Below are positions 15,777-20,647 of a stretch of 20,647 bases of DNA, piece after piece. A program made the position numbers and the translations under genes. The stretch covers positions 1-20,647 of the forward strand of contig JANMDR010000035.1 of NCBI GenBank assembly GCA_031376425.1. Direction: 5' to 3'. Every line of letters begins with the position of its first letter. Within the stretch, counting starts at the first letter, position 1. Below the pieces are notes generated by a model. The model worked only from the letters and a program-made list of their open reading frames with translations. It made no database searches and was not told the origin of the DNA. This DNA comes from JANMDR01 sp031376425. Its GTDB lineage: Bacteria; Pseudomonadota; Gammaproteobacteria; Burkholderiales; Usitatibacteraceae.

Positions 15777-15806
15777 CGATACTAACGAGTTAGTGCAAGG
15801 TAAAGG

Positions 15807-16454
15807 CTAGAATGATGGTGGCAGATTTTCATTCAAAATAGTGATAGATTTTGATTCCACCGTGATGTATCCGCGCTCGGATAAATCTTTCAGAATACGG
15901 TTCACCATCTCCCGCGATGCCCCAACCATATTGGCGATATCTTGTTGCGATAAACGTTCGCCAACAATCGTTTTACCGTTGGTGGTGATTGCTAATTCGG
16001 TTAATGTTGAGGCAACGCGCCCGTACACATCCATCAATGCCAGTGTAGATATTTTGCGATCAGCATCGCGCAAGCGTTTAGCCAAGGCCTGCATCACGAT
16101 GGAGCCAATTCGCGGGGTGCGGTCTAGGCATTCTTGAAAAGACTGGTGCGACAACACCCGAAAGACGGAAGGCTCAAGGGTGGAAACCGATGCCGAACGC
16201 GGCTGGCGATCAATCATCGACATTTCACCGAAGAAATCACCTGGTGCCAGAATTTTAAGGATGATCTCACGACCATCCTCATCACCGATAAAAACCTTAA
16301 CGCGTCCTTGCACAATCAAAAATAAGGAATCACCAGCATCGCCCTCAGTCAAAATTACCGTATTTTTCGGGGCAATTTTCTCTATGGTCTGATCTTCAAT
16401 AGCGGTAAGTTCAACAGGATTTAGATCACGAAAAAGCGGTATAGAACCTAACAT
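15807..16454 (-). CDS. CRP/FNR-family transcriptional regulator
   Basis: A 215-residue regulator from the ATG at 16454, chosen because GGAGG lies four bases upstream; the frame is open to a TTG at 16481 that lacks one. Residues 5-120 are a cyclic-nucleotide-binding fold with GDFFGEMSMIDRQPRSASV (72-90), close to the phosphate-binding cassette of CRP including the Arg-Ser pair. A dimerisation helix follows (about 118-145), then a winged helix-turn-helix (about 150-205). Its recognition helix SREMVNRILKDL keeps the Arg, Glu and Arg that E. coli CRP uses to read TGTGA sites. There are no FNR-type N-terminal cysteines. cAMP or another cyclic nucleotide is a plausible ligand, and CRP-like target sites are predicted; both are inference. 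It lies downstream of gyrA and is followed by its own terminator. Confidence 0.9.
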   Translation of the reverse strand: MLGSIPLFRDLNPVELTAIEDQTIEKIAPKNTVILTEGDAGDSLFLIVQGRVKVFIGDEDGREIILKILAPGDFFGEMSMIDRQPRSASVSTLEPSVFRVLSHQSFQECLDRTPRIGSIVMQALAKRLRDADRKISTLALMDVYGRVASTLTELAITTNGKTIVGERLSQQDIANMVGASREMVNRILKDLSERGYITVESKSITILNENLPPSF

Positions 16455-16506
16455 GCATCCTCCGATTTGGAACAATGACAACGATTAATTTGATCGTACA
16501 AGAGCA

Positions 16507-16559
16507 AATATATAAACTTTAACAAGCTATTGTGACACAGCTAAAAATTTCTAGCTGTG
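16507..16559 (-). promoter_or_regulatory. Candidate promoter and dyad upstream of the CRP/FNR-family gene
   Basis: A perfect inverted repeat CACAGCTA (16536-16543) / TAGCTGTG (16552-16559) with an eight-base loop lies upstream of an AT-rich TATATA/TATATT -10-like element (about 16507-16513). The dyad would be centred near -46 of a start around 16501. TGTGA, a CRP-type half site, lies at 16531-16535. Autoregulation is possible. On the transcript the dyad could also fold as a hairpin after gyrA; no T-run follows. Confidence 0.35.
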
Positions 16560-16631
16560 CGCCCCACAACAGAAGCTGGCAACAGAAGTTAACACCATAC
16601 TGACGGCAGTGCACAATAGCTTGGTGTGCGC

Positions 16632-16646
16632 CTAAGCTGCGCTTAG
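16632..16646 (-). other. Short hairpin just after gyrA
   Basis: CTAAGC (16632-16637) and GCTTAG (16641-16646) form a six-base stem with a three-base loop, eight bases after the gyrA stop on the minus strand. No T-run follows, so termination here is doubtful. A nine-base direct repeat CAACAGAAG occurs nearby at 16567-16575 and 16580-16588. Confidence 0.3.
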
Positions 16647-16653
16647 ACTGCAT

Positions 16654-19239
16654 TTAAACTGCGCCATCTTCCTCGTCTGATTCAACCACTTTCTGGAGGC
16701 CGGAAAGCTTGCTGCCTTCGTCTAGGTTAATCAAGGTCACGCCTTGGGTTGAGCGCCCCATCTCGCGAATTTGTTTTACCTTAGTGCGAATCAACACGCC
16801 AGCAGTCGTAATCATCATAATTTCGTCTTCAGGCTTCACTAAAATCGCGGCTACTACTTTACCGTTGCGTGAGCTAGTTTGAATTGCGATCATGCCCTGC
16901 GTGCCACGACCATGGCGGGTATATTCGCCAATTGAGGTACGTTTACCGTAACCGCGTTCAGTGGCTGTCAACACCGCATATTGCTCGTCTTCAGCCACTA
17001 GCATGCCGATTACTTTGCCGCCTTTAGATAGATTCATGCCGCGTACGCCGCGCGTATCGCGACCCGTCGCCCGCACATCACCCTCTTCAAAACGCACGGC
17101 CTTGCCTTCATCGGAGAACAGCATGACATCGTGCTTACCATCAGTCATGGATACGCCAATTAAGTTATCGCCTGCGTCTAAAGCAATGGCGATAATACCG
17201 GCCTTGCGCGGATTAGAGAAATCAGCCAAGGCTGTTTTCTTAACAACGCCTTCGGAGGTTGCGAAGAACACAAACTTATCTTCAACAAACTCTTTTACCG
17301 GTAACACCGCACTAATTTTTTCGTCCGGCCCCATTTGCAGCAGATTCACAATCGGCTTGCCACGTGAAGCACGCGAGCCTTGCGGAATTTCATACACTTT
17401 TACCCAATACACGCGCCCTTTGTTCGAGAAACAAAGTACGTAATCATGGGTGTTGGCGATGAATAAATTCTCGATGAAATCATCATCTTTTGTAGCAGTG
17501 GCTTGCTTACCGCGCCCGCCGCGCTTTTGGGCACGATAATCGGCTACCGGCTGGTATTTGATATAGCCAGAATGCGACATCGTCACAATGACTTCTTCAG
17601 ATGCAATTAAATCTTGCATCGACATTTCGGTGCCGTTAATCACGATCTCAGAGCGACGCTTATCGCCGAACTGTTCTTTGATTTCTTTCAATTCACCAGA
17701 AATAATGGCCGTCACGCGTTCTGGTGTAGATAAAATGCTGAGCAAATCAGCAATTTTTTCCATCACTTCTTTGTATTCCGCGACAATTTTGTCTTGCTCT
17801 AGACCTGTTAAGCGCTGTAATTGCAAGGCCAAGATTGCTTTGGCTTGTTCGTCAGATAAACGATAGCCGCCATTTTGCAGGCCAAAATCAATAGGCAACC
17901 ATTCTGGACGGAAGGCCTTAATGTCTGCCGAGCCCAATGCAGCCGTACGCGCCAACATGTCTTCAACCAACTCAGAGCGCCAAAGCCGCGTCATCAGCCC
18001 CTCTTTGGCTACCGATGGGCTTGCCGACGTTTTGATTAACTCAATCATTTCATCGACATTGGAAAGCGCAACCGCTAAGCCTTCCAAAATATGGCCGCGT
18101 TCACGTGCCTTGCGCAGCTCGTACACCGTACGCCGCGTAACTACTTCGCGACGGTGGCGCAAAAACGCATCTAGGAATTGTTTTAGATTCAGCAAGCGCG
18201 GCTGGTTATCTACCAGCGCCACCATATTCATGCCGAATGTTTCTTGCATTTGCGTGGCTTTGTAGAGATTGTTGAGCACAATCTCAGGCACTTCACCACG
18301 CTTTAACTCAATAACAGCACGCATACCCGATTTATCGGATTCATCGCGCAAATCGGAGATACCTTCGAGCTTTTTATCGCGTACCAGTTCGCCGATTTTG
18401 ATCAACAAATTGGCTTTATTTACTTGATAAGGTAGTTCATCAATAATAATAGACTTGCGCGAACCTTTATCAAGGTCTTCAAAGTGACAACGTGCGCGCA
18501 TCACGACGCGACCACGACCAGTTCGATAGCCCTGAATAACACCCTCTAGCCCAAAGATGATACCGGCAGTGGGGAAATCTGGCGCTTTGACGATATCAAT
18601 CAGATCGCCAATATCCACGTTAGGCTTTTTGAGCACCAATTGGCAGGCATCAATGATATCGCTCAGGTTATGCGGCGGAATATTGGTTGCCATACCCACG
18701 GCAATACCGGTTGCACCGTTAACCAATAAGTTAGGGAACCGCGCTGGCAGTACCAAAGGCTCGTGTTCGTTACCGTCGTAGTTCGGGCCAAAATCAACGG
18801 TTTCTTTATCTAAATCTTCCAGTAATTGCGAAGAAATTTTCGACATGCGAATCTCGGTATAACGCATCGCGGCCGCGTTGTCGCCGTCTACCGAGCCAAA
18901 ATTGCCCTGCCCATCTACCAGCATGTATCGCAAGGAAAAATCTTGCGCCATACGCACTATGGTGTCGTACACCGCCGTGTCGCCGTGCGGGTGATACTTA
19001 CCGATCACATCACCAACAATACGTGCTGATTTTTTATATGGCTTGTTATATTCGTTAGACAGCTCATGCATGGCGAACAATACGCGGCGATGCACGGGCT
19101 TTAAGCCATCACGCACATCAGGTAGGGCACGACCAACAATAACGGAAAGCGAATACTCTAAAAAACTTTGACGCATTTCCGATTCAATACTGATCGAATG
19201 CGTTTCTTTAGCAAATTGCGGGATGATAGGTTCGGTCAC
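16654..19239 (-). CDS. gyrA: DNA gyrase subunit A
   Basis: An 861-residue subunit of the ATP-dependent topoisomerase that introduces negative supercoils, acting with GyrB. The breakage-reunion domain has the quinolone-determining segment YHPHGDTAVYDTIVRMAQ (82-99) and the catalytic tyrosine Tyr127 in AAAMRYTEI. The C-terminal beta-pinwheel has the GyrA box QKRGGRGK, which marks gyrase rather than topoisomerase IV, and ends with a short acidic tail ESDEEDGAV. The residue matching E. coli Ser83 is Thr88, a natural variant in several Gram-negatives; the Asp87 equivalent is Asp92, so no classic resistance change is evident. The start is GTG with a weak AAGAAG upstream. It diverges from ompA; the CRP/FNR-family gene lies 199 bases downstream on the same strand. 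Confidence 0.97.
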   Translation of the reverse strand: MTEPIIPQFAKETHSISIESEMRQSFLEYSLSVIVGRALPDVRDGLKPVHRRVLFAMHELSNEYNKPYKKSARIVGDVIGKYHPHGDTAVYDTIVRMAQDFSLRYMLVDGQGNFGSVDGDNAAAMRYTEIRMSKISSQLLEDLDKETVDFGPNYDGNEHEPLVLPARFPNLLVNGATGIAVGMATNIPPHNLSDIIDACQLVLKKPNVDIGDLIDIVKAPDFPTAGIIFGLEGVIQGYRTGRGRVVMRARCHFEDLDKGSRKSIIIDELPYQVNKANLLIKIGELVRDKKLEGISDLRDESDKSGMRAVIELKRGEVPEIVLNNLYKATQMQETFGMNMVALVDNQPRLLNLKQFLDAFLRHRREVVTRRTVYELRKARERGHILEGLAVALSNVDEMIELIKTSASPSVAKEGLMTRLWRSELVEDMLARTAALGSADIKAFRPEWLPIDFGLQNGGYRLSDEQAKAILALQLQRLTGLEQDKIVAEYKEVMEKIADLLSILSTPERVTAIISGELKEIKEQFGDKRRSEIVINGTEMSMQDLIASEEVIVTMSHSGYIKYQPVADYRAQKRGGRGKQATATKDDDFIENLFIANTHDYVLCFSNKGRVYWVKVYEIPQGSRASRGKPIVNLLQMGPDEKISAVLPVKEFVEDKFVFFATSEGVVKKTALADFSNPRKAGIIAIALDAGDNLIGVSMTDGKHDVMLFSDEGKAVRFEEGDVRATGRDTRGVRGMNLSKGGKVIGMLVAEDEQYAVLTATERGYGKRTSIGEYTRHGRGTQGMIAIQTSSRNGKVVAAILVKPEDEIMMITTAGVLIRTKVKQIREMGRSTQGVTLINLDEGSKLSGLQKVVESDEEDGAV

Positions 19240-19493
19240 GACAGCTTCTTTCGAAAAAGTAAAAACTGCAACAAAATCAGGAACTTAGAATTTTTTTAAC
19301 TGCAAATGCACCCATTAATGTAGCACATTAGCGTCACTTTTACCATCTGCAGCCCGTAAAACCACAACCCTGAGTAAGGCGCACGATTGACGCCACAACC
19401 TATTGTGGATTTGCGAATGCCCAACAGTAGCGATTAATTGTTGCAAATTAGCAACGGCCAAAATTACCCACTCTGCTAAAGCGGACTGTAAGT

Positions 19494-19523
19494 TTGTTCA
19501 TGTTCGCGCCCTTCGTGTATCAT
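19494..19523 (+). promoter_or_regulatory. Candidate ompA promoter
   Basis: TTGTTC (19494-19499), an 18-base spacer and TATCAT (19518-19523) form a weak sigma-70-like promoter, which would give a leader of about 120 bases. A second -10-like TACAAT at 19553-19558 lacks a good -35. Neither match is strong, so this is a guess from position. Confidence 0.25.
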
Positions 19524-19592
19524 CTAGTAATAATTTAGTTATAAGCTGGTGCTACAATTTAGCTCTAAAGCTTTTCGTGTTTACCTAAATCG

Positions 19593-19620
19593 TCGGAATA
19601 GTTTTGTAAATCAATTCCGA
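19593..19620 (+). promoter_or_regulatory. 5' leader hairpin of ompA mRNA
   Basis: TCGGAAT (19593-19599) and ATTCCGA (19614-19620) are perfect seven-base arms around a 14-base loop, ending about 31 bases before the ATG. An unpaired AT-rich stretch with the GGGAG ribosome site follows. In E. coli, ompA mRNA is stabilised by leader stem-loops; a similar role here is inference. Confidence 0.45.
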
Positions 19621-19651
19621 ATAAAAATTTATTATCTCTTGGGAGTTTGAA

Positions 19652-20305
19652 ATGAATATTGTCCGCATCGTTAGTGCCGTTGCAGCCGCATCCTTAATGA
19701 GCGCAACCAGCGCATTTGCTGGCGTTACACCAAACTTGCTAGACAGCAGCGGTAAGCCAGTGCGTGATGCTTCAGGTGCCTGCATACAGGTATTAACCAG
19801 CGTTGAGCATCCTGATTGCGTGGCCAAAAAGGCACCTCCTGCAGCCCCAGCCGCGCCGGCAGCCCCTGCGGCACCGGCAGCGCCAGCCGCCCCAGCAAAA
19901 CCAGCTGAACCAGCTGCTGGTGCCAATGTGGCTAAAGCTCCAGAAACTAAGAAAGTAGCCATCACTATTCAAGCTGAAGCTTTGTTTGATTTTGATAAGT
20001 CTGTATTGAAGCCGGCAGGCCGCGCATCGATTGATGATGCGATTGCTAAAATGACGAAAATTGATGTAACTGCAATTATCGCCACTGGTCATACAGATTC
20101 ACGTGGTACCGATGCATACAACCAACGTTTATCTGAGCGTCGTGCAACTACGGTTAAGGAATACATGGTATCCAAAGGTGTTCCAGCCGCTAAGATTACT
20201 ATTCTAGGTAAGGGCGAGACTCAACCAGTTGCTACTAACAAAACTGATGAAGGTCGCGCTAAGAACCGCCGTGTAGACATCGAGTTTACGGGTGTTTCGC
20301 AGTAA
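19652..20305 (+). CDS. ompA: OmpA family outer-membrane/peptidoglycan-binding protein
   Basis: A 217-residue secreted protein with a signal peptide cut probably after SAFA (residue 23). The mature protein has a short segment with two cysteines (44 and 56) that could form a disulfide, a flexible Ala-Pro linker with six AAP units (about 61-85), and a C-terminal OmpA domain (about 100-215). That domain contains EALFDFDKSVLKPAG, GHTDSRGTDAYNQRLSERRA and KNRRVDIEF; Asp149 and the Arg of LSERR match the diaminopimelate-binding pair of E. coli OmpA. There is no beta-barrel, so it is not a porin-like OmpA but a short form common in betaproteobacteria, probably tying the outer membrane to peptidoglycan. 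GGGAG lies six bases before the ATG. It is monocistronic, with a strong terminator downstream. Confidence 0.93.
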   Translation: MNIVRIVSAVAAASLMSATSAFAGVTPNLLDSSGKPVRDASGACIQVLTSVEHPDCVAKKAPPAAPAAPAAPAAPAAPAAPAKPAEPAAGANVAKAPETKKVAITIQAEALFDFDKSVLKPAGRASIDDAIAKMTKIDVTAIIATGHTDSRGTDAYNQRLSERRATTVKEYMVSKGVPAAKITILGKGETQPVATNKTDEGRAKNRRVDIEFTGVSQ

Positions 20306-20327
20306 TGCCGGACTAAAGCAATTTAAG

Positions 20328-20358
20328 AAAACCCCGCAGATTTGCGGGGTTTTTTTTT
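20328..20358 (+). terminator. Intrinsic terminator of ompA
   Basis: ACCCCGCA (20331-20338) and TGCGGGGT (20343-20350) form a perfect GC-rich stem with a four-base loop, preceded by AAA and followed by eight T residues. It lies 25 bases after the ompA stop and isolates ompA from the amidohydrolase gene. Confidence 0.95.
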
Positions 20359-20438
20359 ACTTCCACCAAAGTCATTTTTAGATTGAACTTAGCACTACCA
20401 ACACTCTCTAAGCGGGCATAACTAACCCAATAAAAATC

Positions 20439-20647
20439 ATGCAAAAAAACATCTCATTAATATCAGCACGCTGGATAGCACCGGTTGAGCCCGCCAACAC
20501 CTTATTTGAACACCACACTGTAGTGGTTGAAGGCGGCATTATCAAAGCGATTCTGCCCACTGCCACGGCACGTGCTAGCTACGTCGGAGCAGCAGAAACC
20601 AAGCTTGAAAACCATATTCTGATTCCTGGCTTAATCAATTTACACAC
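20439..20647 (+). CDS. TRZ/ATZ-type amidohydrolase, N-terminal fragment
   Basis: The first 69 codons only; the gene continues past the right edge. The translation begins MQKNISLISARWIAPVEPAN, continues with a TLFEHHTVVVEGGIIKAILP strand pattern and ends NHILIPGLINLH, just where the family's first metal-binding His-x-His would follow. The small beta-sandwich plus PGLINLH is the signature of TRZ/ATZ amidohydrolases, including 5-methylthioadenosine/S-adenosylhomocysteine deaminases. In betaproteobacteria such a gene commonly sits near gyrA and ompA, often before ubiG. No strong ribosome site precedes the ATG. The exact substrate cannot be decided from this piece. Confidence 0.8.
   Translation, partial: MQKNISLISARWIAPVEPANTLFEHHTVVVEGGIIKAILPTATARASYVGAAETKLENHILIPGLINLH

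Larger units (their letters stand above)
19240..19651. other. Divergent regulatory region between gyrA and ompA
   Basis: These 412 bases carry no convincing gene. They should contain the gyrA promoter (minus) and the ompA promoter (plus). On the minus strand TGCTACATT near 19316-19324 resembles an extended -10. The stretch is AT-rich near both starts. The ompA promoter and leader hairpin are listed separately. Confidence 0.4.

Noticed and set aside
16455..16481. TTG start for the CRP/FNR-family gene nine codons upstream
   Set aside because: The extra codons read through the GGAGG ribosome site that serves the ATG at 16454.
16904..19239. gyrA being parC (topoisomerase IV) instead
   Set aside because: The QKRGGRGK GyrA box, full six-blade C-terminal length and divergent ompA neighbour all indicate gyrase A.
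19832..19906. Possible CRISPR-like or satellite repeat
   Set aside because: The periodicity is nine bases, follows codons of an AAP protein repeat, and varies at wobble positions; there are no spacers.
19585..19965. Minus-strand ORF of 126 codons with a Gly-Ala-Ala repeat, opposite ompA
   Set aside because: It is the antisense reading of the Ala-Pro linker of ompA; the repeat is a by-product of that tract and no ribosome site supports it.

Overview
This window looks like ordinary chromosomal DNA of a betaproteobacterium, most likely a Burkholderiales-type genome of moderate GC. The evidence is protein flavour and gene neighbourhoods: FtsK followed by LolA, GyrA divergent from a short barrel-less OmpA, a TRZ/ATZ-type amidohydrolase beyond ompA, and the 5' end of ispD at the left edge. 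The taxonomic call is inference. I see no rRNA, tRNA, CRISPR array, insertion sequence or prophage gene.

Layout. (1) 1-2770: the start of ispD (minus, cut by the window edge) diverges from a quinone-oxidoreductase-type MDR gene, which overlaps a membrane-bound lytic transglycosylase of MltF type through a TTGA stop/start. (2) 2775-5955, minus strand: a tightly packed operon of YtrA-type GntR regulator, ABC ATPase, ABC-2 permease and acyltransferase-3 membrane protein, with gaps or overlaps of a few bases. Its promoter (TTGACA-16-TATACT) is embedded in repeated TATACA(C/G) motifs and a dyad, so autorepression is likely. (3) 6227-10111, minus: lolA downstream of ftsK; FtsK carries an unusually long disordered N-terminal extension of about 280 residues before its membrane segments. 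(4) 10374-14593: an unrecognised polytopic membrane protein, a membrane hybrid histidine kinase (minus), and an MFS transporter. (5) 14625-16454, minus: a small secreted or anchored 69-residue protein, a DUF4337-type membrane protein, and a CRP/FNR-family regulator whose recognition helix resembles that of E. coli CRP. A clear intrinsic terminator lies between the regulator and the DUF4337 gene. (6) 16654-20647: gyrA (minus, GTG start), a 412-base divergent intergenic region, ompA with a 5' leader hairpin and a textbook terminator, and the first 69 codons of an amidohydrolase.

How it fits together. Much of the window concerns the envelope and chromosome maintenance: peptidoglycan trimming (MltF), lipoprotein sorting (LolA), peptidoglycan anchoring (OmpA), chromosome segregation (FtsK) and DNA supercoiling (GyrA). 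The YtrA/ABC/acyltransferase operon is the best candidate for a co-regulated accessory unit and perhaps modifies or exports an envelope component; that role is inferred only. I did not find a convincing new defence or mobile system. The most interesting leads are the acyltransferase fused into a YtrA-ABC operon, the FtsK extension, the unknown membrane protein at 10374-11201, and the terminator placed just ahead of the DUF4337 gene.
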